64,000 nt of DNA from Thunnus maccoyii (lineage: Eukaryota; Chordata; Actinopteri; Scombriformes; Scombridae), in NCBI RefSeq assembly GCF_910596095.1, contig NC_056551.1:15207501-15271500 (forward strand), written 5' to 3'. Under the pieces are notes generated by a model, which ran no database searches, was not told where the DNA came from, and was given only the letters and a program-made list of their open reading frames with translations. Positions 38,001 through 48,297 of this stretch are shown here, in pieces; positions within the stretch are counted from its first letter, which is position 1; every line of letters starts with the position of its first letter. A program made the position numbers and the translations under genes.

Positions 38001-41000
38001 GAGTTAAATGTAATTGATTTTCCACTGGTTATCTATGACTGCATATGATGGCACAGCCTTTGTTCAGTAGATGAGGAAACACTGGAAATGGGACAAGCAT
38101 GTCTTCAAAGATTTGAACAAATTTAGCATAATGAAGTTATGAGAACCTTAAGAAGCAGTAAATGTGTGACGAAAAGATTAAAGAGCATAATATGATCCCC
38201 CCCCCCCCTAAGGCTTCTATTCGGGATTTGTGTCCAACTTCCTGTCACTAAACATGGTCGTGTTTGATATGTGATTAAACTGTCATACCTGATCAGTTAC
38301 ATAAAGCTGTGTAACTTCAAGCTAGTTAGTTACAACACTGTGGGGCTGCGACCTTTATTATTCATTAATCTGCAGATTTTTTTTTGATGAAATATTTAAA
38401 AAAATGTGAAAATATGGCATTGACAATTTAAGAGCCCATGGTTATGTCTTCAATTTGCTTGTTTTGTCTGACCAACAGTCCAAAACAAAGATATTCAATT
38501 CACTCCCATATATGACTCATTTGAGAAGCAGGAATCACAAACTTTTGGGCAATTTTGCTTGAAAATGATTGAAATGATGAATCAATTAACACAGTAGTTG
38601 TCAATTCATTTTCTGGATTAATCAATTAATCGTTTAATTGTTGCCGCTCTACAACCCTCCTCTCACCACACTGTAAAAGATCTTTAAGTTGAAGTGAAGC
38701 CTACTAAAACATGACTGAGCTAAATAATGAATTTCATTATTGATTCCAGTTTACTGTTAAATTATCACACGGAGCTTTTGAAATAAGTGTTTTAAAATGG
38801 ACAGAATAAATAGATAGATAATAATAAAATAGAATATAGAGTACCATGCAAAATTAGCCGAGTACAAATCAATTATGTCGCTTCAGATGAAACAGAGAAA
38901 GTGAAATAGGAGCGTGTAAGAATTCATTTGACTGATTTTTACGGACAAGATTACAACGTAGATGCCTCTGCATGGACGGCGAGCCTCCATCATTGGTCGG
39001 AGACCATCTGGACCACAGGGAGAGACAGTTCATTACACTGCAGCATGGCAAGACAAGTCCCACCTAATGAAACAGTCCAGGCAGAGCTGTATTAAATCAC
39101 ACAGAACAGTAAGCTGCTCTGCAATCTGCAGGCTGCCCTCATCCCCGCACTGGGTCAGTGGCACAGCAGACGCCACGCAGTCGGTCAAGCAGCAGGTTCA
39201 CTACTACTGCTTTTGTGAAATATTGTGACAGTTACATAAATGACATCACTGCTATGTAATCTGTCAGGTTTCTAGACACGTCGTCAGTACATAAAACACT
39301 GGCTGTGAATAAATTTCTACAGACTGTACTATAAATCTCTACAGGGCATGTGCTCACAATGTCTTTTTCGCATCATCTGTTGCTTGTGTCATCCACTTTT
39401 CATCATTTCCATCCTCACTATGTGCCATCTAATAAAGATGAAGGCAATTTAGACTCAGCTCAGCCAGCTCAGCTGTTTTCAAGGCTTATAGGCTGATATT
39501 TCACTTCCTTCAAGTGTTTCAATTTAAACTGCATCTCCCATACAATATCTCAGATGCAAATAATTTACAAATTATATTTTAACCTGTTTACAGTGTTTGC
39601 ACCCTCAATTATCAGCATGAAGTGAGCACACTTCATTAGAAAACCCTGCCTTTTCTCATTTCAACATGCAGTATTTCAGTGTGTTCTGAATGCACAGTTT
39701 GCCCACCAGACAAATACGGTTTCAGTCCAGGCAGAGTGAAACCTATCTTAATCAACAAGGGACATTTTTCTTGATCTTTCTGGTGTCTGTGGTATTTGTT
39801 GGGGCGTAGGTGACCTGCTTGAGTTTAACAATGCACTGAAGCTTGAGCGCTAACCCAAACACAAGTTCAAGGTCAGAGGAACAAAAGCAGGAAACCGGTA
39901 ACTGAGTTTTATCAGGCAAAGGAAGACAAGAGAGCCTCTGCGATTTTAAAGGTCGTTTTCTGACTCCACCAAACCTGCAGTGGAAAAAGAAATGGAGGCA
40001 TGCATGCTTGCACTACTAATGCGCACAAAGAGTTACGTACTGTATGCACAAACACTGATAATTGCATGATTACCAGAAGACATACCAGAAGAATATAACA
40101 TAGCTGCAAGATTTAGAGATAGGGTTAAAATTAGGGTTAAAAGTAGGGTTAAAAATGTTCATCAACATAAAAAGTGTAAAAAAACCAAAATGACGTAAAG
40201 TTTCAGGATATGAATATTAACATGGTAGCGCACAGTGTGACTACATTTGAGAGTATTCAAAGTGAAATCCCGTGAGGACATGAGGCCTGACTAGCTGGCA
40301 TTCACTGACGTTCCCATGATTCACAGTAACCAGGGTAAAGGCCGGGGTGACGTTATGGCAGATGACAAGCGATGTCACTCCGACTCAGTGTTACCAAGGC
40401 GGGACCAAACAGAGTGTGGCACCTGTCCATCTCCGCTTTTGGAGGAAAGGGAGTGACTGCAGCTGCTGACTTGGCAGATTCGCAGGGTTTTAAACAAATA
40501 ATCGCTCATATCAGAGGGCTGTTATAGCCGACAAAACAGAGCACCTGCCAAGAAAATATTTCATACTTCTTGCTGAATGTTGATATATGAATGGCCTTCA
40601 AGTCTACTGTACGGACTTCCAGAGTACTGTACAAGTGCAAACAAAAGAGCTAGTGGGGTATGAGGAGTTAGTAGACACTCGCAAGTTAAACTGCAGACAT
40701 TAAAGCAAAATATAATGCTGCTAAGTTAAATAGTGCAGGTTTTCAATTATTTTCTCTCAAGGCTGATTTACAGTAGTCAGAGAGACACACTGCGGAGTCA
40801 TTTTGAGCCATGAGGTCAGAACATTTTAAGATCTATTCTACTGGGTTGTGTTAATTAAAAAATTGAGGCCATTTCAGCTGATAAACTGTTCATTCAATCA
40901 TTTGTAGCGTCCTGGTCTTGCTGGTTTAGCATCGCAGTCCCAATTAAATAGTCTCTTTTCAATCCATCATGTCAGCAGGCCATTGATTTTTTTTTCGCCT

Positions 41001-41212
41001 CGGTGTATAAATGGACTTCATCAGGGTTTCTTAACCTTTTCTAGCCTGCAAGCCTGTCTTTGTGTACAGGATATCCATAAAGTCTCAAAGGAATTAGACA
41101 GCTGTGACATTGTCCCATGAATTTGAATGTGAGATATTTTTGTATTCCAGCATGGAGAAAGCTCAAAATAGTCTCAAATTATTCCAAGCTTTGAAACCAT
41201 TTCAGTATTTTT

Positions 41213-41267
<55 letters not shown>

Positions 41268-42702
41268 TTAATACAATATAATGATGTACAGTACCAGTCA
41301 CAAGTTTGGACACACTGTCTATTTCAAGTGAATGTGAAGGTGGTACTGTACATCGATACATCAGATTCCTACAACCACATCTGTACAACCTCAGAATTGT
41401 TTGATATACTTAAACTTTGTTGCAATATGTGGCATAATCGCATTTCTAAACTAAATACTAGAACACCATTTCTCTATCTGTGCTGCATCTACAACAGCTG
41501 ATAGTAAATTCAAAGATTCCACACTCCATTTTTTTTCCCAGATGGGGGATCACATGGCATTGGCCAGAGGTTCCTAATCCCGTACTCCCAATCTGGTGTC
41601 AGATTCCAGCGGAAACAGTGCACGGCTGGAGAATACAGGAGAATCTAGGACAGATATGGCTACAGAGGTCAAGGGTCAGTAGACTAGTGTAGAGCTGATG
41701 AGGTGGGAGCCTTCTTACAGCGAGTCAATAGTAGATACCAGAGGGGGTTACATGTTACGATTAGGGTGCTTTAATATCTGACACCGGTCTGCTTGTTTTG
41801 TTTCTTGAATCTACAGTATATTATAATATAGAGATATAAGTCTAACCCATATACTATAGTCATATTAAGGATGTTATATTTAATTTTTTCCTGCATGTCA
41901 GTGTTAGCTTTTCAACCTCCCACTATTTTCCCCTTTGCTCACAAATAGGTCAAACCATGAAAGCTAAAATAAACCATTACAACACATTTTCAAAACTGCC
42001 CAATTACAATTAGATCCTGACACAAATCACAAACCAGGTTTAAAAGCTTTCACCCACTGCATATTTAATATCCTCCAGTTGCATTTATGACACATGTGGG
42101 TCATAATGACACGCTGATACATGTTGATTGTGGGTGGCTTATCCCCTAAACTGTGCTTACTCTGAGTCCTCAGGGTGCGCTGGGCAGGCACCCAGACTAG
42201 CCCACACTGTGAGCCAACCAGGTCAGATGTGAGCCGCCCCTGGTGGGTCTGCCAGCAGTGCAGTCAGTGAAGAAGCAGCAGAGATGGTGCACTTATTCTG
42301 CATTTGTTTTTTAAAATGAGAGTTTTGAAAGAGGACAATAAAATTGTTCAGTTTAATAACAATTTAGCACTGAATTTCTGAATATTTAAGTATGCCAGAG
42401 AAGGTGATGCCCAAGATTTTTTTTTAATTTTATGGTCTAAAAATCCAATTGCACATGCAGAAAATCCTATTTGAATGGAAAGAAACCAGATGCATGATGG
42501 ATGAATAAGGGATGGATGGATGGATGGATGGATAGATTGATTCTCCATGGACAAAAAAAAGGGTGCTGTGCAACTTTTCATTTCTTGTTCGTACTTACGT
42601 GAAGACGAAGAAAAGGGAGGTAGAGCCGACCAGGAGGCAGGCGGCCGTGCACACCGGGATGAAGGCGCTGGGTTTCAGCGAGTCGGCGCCGCTGGTGGGC
42701 AT
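32080..42702 (-). CDS. zdhhc8: ZDHHC8/ZDHHC5-type palmitoyltransferase, 10 coding exons
   Basis: Integral membrane S-acyltransferase that attaches palmitate to cysteines of target proteins. Minus-strand exons: 42599-42702, 35413-35534, 35157-35314, 34591-34763, 34382-34493, 34191-34282, 33980-34109, 33752-33866, 33448-33560, 32080-33333. Phases close, giving 790 residues. Membrane segments lie near residues 14-34, 44-64, 149-170 and 187-210. The Cys-rich domain holds DHHC at 131-134, with Cys134 the acyl-accepting residue. TTNE is at 219-222 and the NPFTRGCC motif at 233-240. A proline cluster PPPLPPKP (315-322) resembles an SH3 ligand. [13 protein letters not shown] and YDIPS match the ZDHHC8 tail, although the segment after CCNNLEY is partly ZDHHC5-like. 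Unlike either human paralog, the last exon ends DSVTLGALK without EISV. The start ATG has A at -3. Confidence 0.9.
32740..32905 (-). repeat. Coding tandem repeat in the ZDHHC8 last exon
   Basis: Encodes about four imperfect copies of a 12-14 residue unit of the form RDPSPSLQG (also [18 protein letters not shown], then weaker RDLAP and RDLTP), at roughly residues 515-570. It lies where the human protein has only a single REPSP before RYDNLS. The region is probably disordered and rich in Ser-Pro sites. Confidence 0.75.
35914..36185. repeat. hAT-like interspersed repeat, copy B
   Basis: Contains GATTAATCGTTTAGTCTAAA and CACCTGTCCAAAACCC, then a closing TTAATAGATTAATTGTTTCGG. It matches the general structure of copies A and C but is more diverged. 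Confidence 0.5.
36255..36650 (+). mobile_element. Non-LTR retrotransposon remnant (C-terminal RT region), broken
   Basis: A plus-strand frame from about 36263 encodes KLRTYCLMK, then [13 protein letters not shown], then [10 protein letters not shown]. This resembles the post-polymerase end of fish LINE open reading frames (a KLRTY...PY...LRIETGR pattern). The frame stops at about 36482, and recognisable pieces (FISDEFF) continue in other frames to about 36640. It is a dead fragment inside ZDHHC8 intron 1. Confidence 0.6.
38341..38655. repeat. hAT-like interspersed repeat, copy C
   Basis: The most complete of three related copies. It starts near GGGGCTGCGACCTTTATTAT and ends near TTAATTGTTGCCGCTCTACA, so the two ends are roughly inverted. 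The core GTCTTCAATTTGCTTGTTTT is shared with copy A. No coding capacity, so it is a non-autonomous element. The superfamily is inferred from the end sequence only. Confidence 0.65.
41214..41269. repeat. (AAT)n microsatellite
   Basis: An almost pure trinucleotide repeat of about 55 bases in ZDHHC8 intron 1, directly left of a Tc1-end element. Confidence 0.95.
41283..41355. mobile_element. Miniature Tc1-end element
   Basis: GATGTACAGTACCA at 41283-41296 is matched by the inverted TGGTACTGTACATC at about 41341-41354. Inside is CAAGTTTGGACACACTGTCT, the typical Tc1-like terminal sequence of fish. Only about 70 bases long, so it is either a deletion derivative or two abutted ends. Confidence 0.6.
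42510..42535. repeat. (GGAT)n microsatellite
   Basis: Five to six units of GGAT immediately downstream (on the minus strand) of the ZDHHC8 first exon donor. Confidence 0.9.
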
Positions 42703-42970
42703 CCTGTCCTCTCCACACTCATCAGTGTCTCATACTAACGAACCAGACAGCACGCACGCACCGAAGAAGTGCTCGTTTGTTTGTGAATGTTGTCGGACAA
42801 ATCCCTTCATCAACCTCACAGCGCTGGAAAACGAAAATCATAGTCGAAGAGGGGAAAAAAAGGAAAAGGCTGGAAACCAAACAGCCCGCGGCTCCCTGCT
42901 CAATCCTGCATCCCGTCCAGTCTGTCCCGGCAGGCAGCGGCGCAGAGATGCCGCCTCTGGTTTATCCCAA
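42590..42970 (-). promoter_or_regulatory. CpG-rich 5' end and probable promoter of ZDHHC8
   Basis: This stretch is visibly richer in CpG and GC than its surroundings and spans the first coding exon and 270 bases upstream. It includes GC-rich blocks near 42640-42690 and 42885-42950. There is no TATA box at a sensible distance. The position and composition fit a CpG-island promoter with a short 5' UTR. The transcription start is not determined. Confidence 0.55.
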
Positions 42971-43003
42971 AGGTGGAGCTTTTACTCATGAATGACGTGA
43001 CAC

Positions 43004-43046
43004 CACTACACTACACTACACTACACTACACTACACTACACTACAC
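43004..43046. repeat. (ACACT)n microsatellite
   Basis: Eight to nine units of a five-base repeat about 300 bases upstream of the ZDHHC8 start codon, directly abutting a hAT-like insertion. Confidence 0.95.
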
Positions 43047-43343
43047 TAGTGGATCTTAAAGTGGGGTCCTGGGACATCCAGGGGTCCTTGAGGGGGTTCC
43101 AGATGGTCCCCAGCAAAAAGGGGAATAATTTATTTTCACTATATTCCATCCACAATTAACACAATGACAGAATAAATGACTATTTTGGTCATAGGTTTCA
43201 TACACTTTCTGTAATAAAACATCTAAAAGCAAAAATCTTTCTCAGTTGGGAGACGTTGGGACAAAATCTTATCAAGTGTGGGTCTGTGGTCTAATTTGTG
43301 TCAGTTTAGAGGTCCTTAACGTGAAAAAGTTTGAGAACCACTG
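43047..43343. mobile_element. Non-autonomous hAT-like element, about 297 bases
   Basis: The right end AAAAAGTTTGAGAACCACTG is a typical hAT terminus. The left end TAGTGGATCTTAAAGTGGGG is a diverged inverse of it. The eight bases CACTACAC occur on both sides (43039-43046 and 43344-43351), consistent with an 8-base target duplication. The left copy lies inside an ACACT repeat, which weakens that argument. No open frame inside. Confidence 0.65.
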
Positions 43344-45284
43344 CACTACACTAATGTGACCCCTGTGTAGGCTTTGATATAAGTATGGTTGAACTTCAGT
43401 AACAAAGCCAACAGTCAGTGTGGGTCACAGAGCCATAAGAGGCTGGTTTATAACAATCATGCAAAAGTTGAAGCGTCTTGCTGCAGTGGTCCGATGCACC
43501 AATCAGCAGGCTGATGCACTGGAAGTGTGCTATCAGTGGATAACTACACATAAAATGAACCCCTTTCTTCACCACCCCACCCCCAACAGAAAAACACCCA
43601 AACTACTACCAGTGCCAAATGATATTACCACAAATGATATTACCACAAATCAACAGGTGAACTCCCCCCGCACCAGCTGCTCCCGTGACCGGAGGTCAAT
43701 ACCAGCTTCAGCACTAAAAAAGATAAAACTGTAAATTAACACTATACTCAATCTACTAAAACACAAGACGTAAAACCATGTACAATTAACAATGTAAAAT
43801 AAACAGCAACCAGCACTTTGCCTGTGAATTGAACACAGGACATGTTAATCTCAGTCTAACCAGAAGTAAACAGTTTAATAGTAAAATACATTCTCATACT
43901 TTGCCACTGCCACTACTCTTGGACTGTTATGACCCTTCACAAGGGAAAATAAATTGTTGGCAGACCCACATTTTATAATTCAATCATTCTGTAGTAATAA
44001 TCAAACAAATTCAATATTTACATAAAAATCCAATACCTCAGGGTGCGTTTGCACCCCTACATTACCCTAAAAATCAAATAATCCTAATTAAAATGCAAAG
44101 AGTTTGTTTGACTTACCAAGGGGGCAGTAGTCACAGGAGCAGGAATGGAGCTGACACGCCTGTGCTCCATAAGCCTTTTAAAGGTTGACGGGCTGTGTGT
44201 CCCCCTACTACACCACACTGAGACCCCACACTGCAGGGCTGGCCCTTACTACATTGATGCCCTAGGCAAGATTTTAGTTTGGAGCCCCCCAAAAAGTGCA
44301 ACAATACCCGCAGTCCTAAAACTTCAAAAATGAACTCACACTAAAATAAAGTGCAACAATGTTCCAGCCCAGACAAAGTCCTTCCAGTCCTCCAGACAAA
44401 AAGGCAAGCGGGGGTCAAGGCATCATTCAGTGAGTGTTTGGTGGCATTGCCTGAGGTAACACATGAAGTTTGGTGGCTGCTGGGCAATAACTGACCAGAT
44501 GAAAACCCATGCAAGTCAATGAGGAAAAAGAGAAGGAACATGTTAAGGAGAGAACAAGTGCAAACTTGTTTCTTTTATATCAAATCAAAAAATTTTGCCC
44601 TCCTCAGTCATGCATTGAAGTTGCCAATCAGAACCATTTTTGTTCAAGTTATCATGCACAGTCTGATTGTCAAAATGATCTGATCACATCTTTAAAGTAA
44701 CAGACCACCTGTTTTATAAGCTGCTATTGAAAGAAAAAAGTAGAGTGTTATCACACTGGATTTCAGCTCCCAAATACTTGACCAAAGAGGGAAACATTTC
44801 AACCTTACCAATTTTCATCAAACAATTCCCTGTAGGGTCGAAACATTGTCTTTTTTTAAGTTAACTACATTTTTGGGAGCTAAAATCTGTATAAGTGTTC
44901 TGCTGGCATTAGACAGCAACTTTTTACACCTAAACTTAAAAACTTGCATCCATACAGTGAGCTACAGTTCAGTTAGGTTGATGCTTAGATTTTTTTAAAA
45001 ATCACAAAATTTGTGTTGCCGCTGGGATGTAAAAATTAGGTGCTGCAGGAGAATAAATGGAGCTCACTTTGTGCAGTTGATTTCTCTCACACACTAAAAA
45101 AAAGAGTTGAAGCCAAAATTAATATCACATCTGCAAGCAGGAATTCCAGCAGAAATCTAAGGTCAGATTTTGCAAAGAAGCATTAACTGAATTGTTCTGG
45201 AGCACAGGAATAACAAAGGTGAAAATATAAAATGGGTCATATAGTATAGAAACGATCCAAGGAGGGTTGACTTGAGGGCACCTG

Positions 45285-45430
45285 GGCTTGTAGACGTTTC
45301 GCCTCTCTTCCAAGGGGCTTCAAGTAGTATCAATGACCTTAATAACAACCTCACAGAGGTGGGGACTCCCCACCAGTCAGTTAGAACTGAAGAAGCCCCT
45401 TGGATGATAGGCTTTATGTCTTCAAGTATC
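45285..45430. repeat. Foldback repeat upstream of the receptor gene
   Basis: TCCAAGGGGCTTC at 45309-45321 is repeated inverted as GAAGCCCCTTGGA at about 45392-45404. Beyond it GTAGACGTTTCGCCTC faces a diverged inverse (AGGCTTTATGTCTTC). The total is about 145 bases, roughly 340 bases upstream of the receptor TATA box. It resembles a dispersed fish repeat with an internal palindrome. Confidence 0.6.
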
Positions 45431-45771
45431 TACAACCAAGTCCAGTTGCCGTTAATTCAAGTATAGTATAGAGACCACTGAGTCTGTATGTTTTTATAAC
45501 TGAGTTTGCATTTTATGTGTAATTTATCAGTAGACTAAGAGCTTTGACTGGTTGCTCTTTAGGGACTTTGCACTTCCGTATTGGGCATTCAGATTCAGCT
45601 CTGTATTTTATCTCCCTTCATTCTTTCTTCATCCAGATAATACACTACTGGGGAAGTGACTCTATGTAGTCTCAGTGGGACTACATGATGAAGTCTCCGT
45701 GAGGGAAAACAAAATGGTTAGACGTGGTTTGATGTCTACACTGTGATTGGGTTGGGCTTCTTAACCTCCTC

Positions 45772-45777
45772 TATAAA
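45772..45777 (+). promoter_or_regulatory. TATA box of the ORA-like receptor
   Basis: TATAAA within CTCTATAAATGTCC, 127 bases before the start codon. A CCAAT-type element (GATTGGG, 45745-45751) lies about 25 bases upstream. The spacing suits a core promoter with a 5' UTR of about 100 bases and no intron. Confidence 0.5.
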
Positions 45778-45903
45778 TGTCCAAAGAGCGAAGCATCCTT
45801 CCCACATCACAAGCTTGAGAAACTGTGAGACTAGTAAGGCTGTTTAACTTCTTTCATCTGTGAGTGAAGATTAAGGGAAGTCGTCACCTGATCTTGTGAA
45901 ACG

Positions 45904-47043
45904 ATGGATGCAGATGAGTTGATTGAATCCATCATCAGAGCATTCATGTTTCTGTCAGGGATCGTGGGAAACAAATTGTTGGCCATACACTCCCTACCCA
46001 GGCAGAAATCTGGGATCCGCACCAGTGAGGTCCTCTTCATCAATCTTGCGGTTTCCAACCTCATCACCAACTACCTGGTGGACCTGCCCGACACCGTGGC
46101 AGATTTTGCTGGACGGTGGTTCCTGGGGGAAACCTACTGTGGCGTGTTTCGTTTTTGTGCTGACCTGTCTGAAACCAGCAGCATCTACACGACTTTCTTC
46201 ATCAGTGCTTTCTGGCACCAGAAACTGGTCGGCTCCCTGAAACATGGCGGTGCACCGGTGCGGCTGGACAGCCTGTGTCTGGTGGCCTGTCTGCTGGCTG
46301 GGAGCTGGACTGTGGCTGTGGTCTTCAGCATACCGCACTTTTTCTTTGTTGTAGTGGAGGCGACAAATGAGAGTCATGAAGACTGCCTAGATGTCTTCCC
46401 TAATGCGTTCACCAAACACACCTATGAGATCTTTTATCTCACCCTGGCTAATGCACTCCCTGTTGCTGGGATTGTATTTGCCAGTGCTCAAATTGTCATT
46501 ACTCTGCTTCAAAACCAGCAGCGCATAAGAGGTCATAACTCTGACACCACCAAGGAAATGGTTAAGGATGAAAACAAAGGTCTTGAAAAAAGAAATGATG
46601 AGATAGCAGTCAGCACTGTTTCTGGATCAGGCACCTCAAAAGATCAAAACAATTCTGCATCTTTAACCACCATTTATAGAGCCGTGCCTGCTTCTTCCTG
46701 CACAAACGCAGGGCTGTCAGGTCACAGCTCTCCCCTAAACACAGAAGCAAACACAGACAGCAGAGTTGGAGATCCGCCAATTCTTTCAAGGCCCAGCCAG
46801 ATTCCAGCTAAACCCAGTCCAAGCTCAAGCACTCAGGTAAGGGCAGCCAAGAGTGTGGTGGCTGTAGCCAGCGTGTTCCTGGTCTGCTGGCTGACTCATC
46901 TGGTTCTGCGCATCACCAACAGCATCCACACCTCATCGATAGTGGTGGAGGTGGCAAGCTATGTTGGTGCCTCCTACACCTGCATCATCCCCTACATATT
47001 CCTGCACGGAGTGAAAAAGCTTTCTTTCTCTTGCAAAAGGTAG
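45904..47043 (+). CDS. Olfactory receptor class A-like (ORA/V1R-like) GPCR, single exon
   Basis: Seven-transmembrane receptor of 379 residues, probably a plasma-membrane chemosensory receptor. TM1 (about 9-30) has the GIVGN motif. TM2 (40-61) reads FINLAVSNL. TM3 (80-103) is followed by FWHQKLVG in place of the DRY motif of most class A receptors, as in V1R/ORA proteins. TM4 is at 121-150, TM5 at 175-202, TM6 at 315-336 and TM7 at 346-369, the last with CIIPYIF in place of NPxxY. Cys79 and Cys161 can form the usual disulphide. Asn155 in the second extracellular loop is a glycosylation site (NES). The third intracellular loop, about 203-313, is unusually long and rich in Ser, Thr and Asn. The start ATG has A at -3 and G at +4. 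The ORA subtype is not assigned. Confidence 0.82.
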   Translation: MDADELIESIIRAFMFLSGIVGNKLLAIHSLPRQKSGIRTSEVLFINLAVSNLITNYLVDLPDTVADFAGRWFLGETYCGVFRFCADLSETSSIYTTFFISAFWHQKLVGSLKHGGAPVRLDSLCLVACLLAGSWTVAVVFSIPHFFFVVVEATNESHEDCLDVFPNAFTKHTYEIFYLTLANALPVAGIVFASAQIVITLLQNQQRIRGHNSDTTKEMVKDENKGLEKRNDEIAVSTVSGSGTSKDQNNSASLTTIYRAVPASSCTNAGLSGHSSPLNTEANTDSRVGDPPILSRPSQIPAKPSPSSSTQVRAAKSVVAVASVFLVCWLTHLVLRITNSIHTSSIVVEVASYVGASYTCIIPYIFLHGVKKLSFSCKR

Positions 47044-48291
47044 AAATGGACTCCGACATTCTCTCACTTCATTTGTTGTCTTTTGTGTACATCATATGCA
47101 GTTTTTACTATTGGACTCAGTATGTGGTTATGTATATGTAATCTGGTTTTGGAAGACCTGATCTTCACTGTACTGTGTTCAAATCTAATTTTCAAGTGGT
47201 CTCATATCCACATATTTTCCTCCCAAGTTATATTTTTATTCAGCTGTCAAACACATTATCTGTGGTACTGCATCATTGTTTATTCTTCCACATTTGTTGC
47301 TATTGCTCCACTTAACACTTCATTCAAATCTGTCAGAATTGGCCTGTGATTTTTTTTAAAGCATCCATTGCTTGTACAAGAAACTAGAAGAGCTGAACTT
47401 GTGGATAAAGTGTAAAACATCAGCACAGTGTCTACTAATCATTACATTTTCCAAGTTTTTCTTTGATATAACTGTTAATTTTGTTCACCCTTCTGCATCT
47501 GGTGTCTGCTTTCTCAAGAGTTGTTTGTGTTGAGTTGTTTAAGTTTCTCAGAATTGATAGAGAAGCACAGACAGAACTCATTTTAAGCAAATACCGTGAA
47601 AGCTTTGCACAGCCCAGAGATACGACTAAACGTGATCCCTGGGACATCCTGACAGTTGAAGTGTCAGAGATCTGGTCAGGGCTTCACAGCTTTGAAACAA
47701 CCAGTTTCTTGATTCCAGGCCCATTTCAGTCTATATTTTCTTTTAAATATTGTGTTAAACCTAATCAGAAGGCATTGTTATTCTTATTAAAATACTTACT
47801 TCATCTGTTGTTTTCATGACATGGACTGCATCATACCTTTATAGGTAATATATACATTAATATTTAGTTTTCTCTCCTTTTCCATAGCATTTCTCTTCAG
47901 TCTTTTACTTAACTAAAAAACACATTGTAGCTCTATTTTGAGAAGTAGTATGTAAAGTAAAGATTAATATATATATTTCTGAAGCAAAAAAGTTAGTAAG
48001 ATAGTATATAATGTTGCTGCTCACACTGCAGATTCTAAAAGCACAAATTTATTCTAGCCATAGGTTTTTAACACAAACGTGTATTTCTTGTTAAGAGAGT
48101 GTTAAGTGGAATATAACGTGATGGAATCAGTCAGAAGTCTATGAAATTATGAAGATGCAAAAGCCATTTTGATTTGATGGGAGGTGTGGGACTGTTCACT
48201 GACTGTATTAGTTTTACATGGTAAATATGTGTGGAATAATTTATCCGCAGTTGTGAAGGTGTGATGACTTGTCTCTTGACATTAAGAGAAA

Positions 48292-48297
48292 AATAAA
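48292..48297 (+). other. Candidate poly(A) signal of the ORA-like receptor
   Basis: AATAAA, 1.25 kb after the stop codon, within GAGAAAAATAAACCC. Usage not known. Confidence 0.35.

Larger units (their letters stand above)
35535..42598 (-). other. ZDHHC8 intron 1, 7 kb, repeat-rich
   Basis: No coding exon of ZDHHC8 or of another gene found. It contains copies B and C of the hAT-like repeat (35914-36185 and 38341-38655), a LINE remnant (36255-36650), an AAT microsatellite (41214-41269), a small Tc1-end element (41283-41355) and a GGAT repeat (42510-42535). The rest, including 38.7-41.2 kb, shows nothing I can name. Confidence 0.65.
42971..45771. other. Intergenic region between divergent ZDHHC8 and the ORA-like receptor
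   Basis: No gene seen. Contains an ACACT microsatellite, a hAT-like insertion (43047-43343), a stretch near 44225-44290 that looks like a dispersed repeat (GCCCTAGGCAAGATTTTAG) and a foldback element (45285-45430). The remaining sequence carries no signal I can name. Confidence 0.6.

Noticed and set aside
32080-42702. Assignment as ZDHHC5 instead of ZDHHC8
   Set aside because: Some residues after the Cys-rich domain are ZDHHC5-like. However, [16 protein letters not shown] and the [13 protein letters not shown] and YDIPS tail fit ZDHHC8, and its neighbour is ARVCF and not CTNND1.
42563-42995. Plus-strand open frames of 63-142 residues at the ZDHHC8 start
   Set aside because: They lie antisense to the ZDHHC8 first exon and its CpG-rich leader, and resemble no known protein.
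43420-43734. Plus-strand open frame of 104 residues
   Set aside because: No recognisable domain, low-complexity end, and no splice or promoter support.
45994-46377. Minus-strand and alternative plus-strand frames over the receptor
   Set aside because: Shadows of the seven-transmembrane receptor frame.
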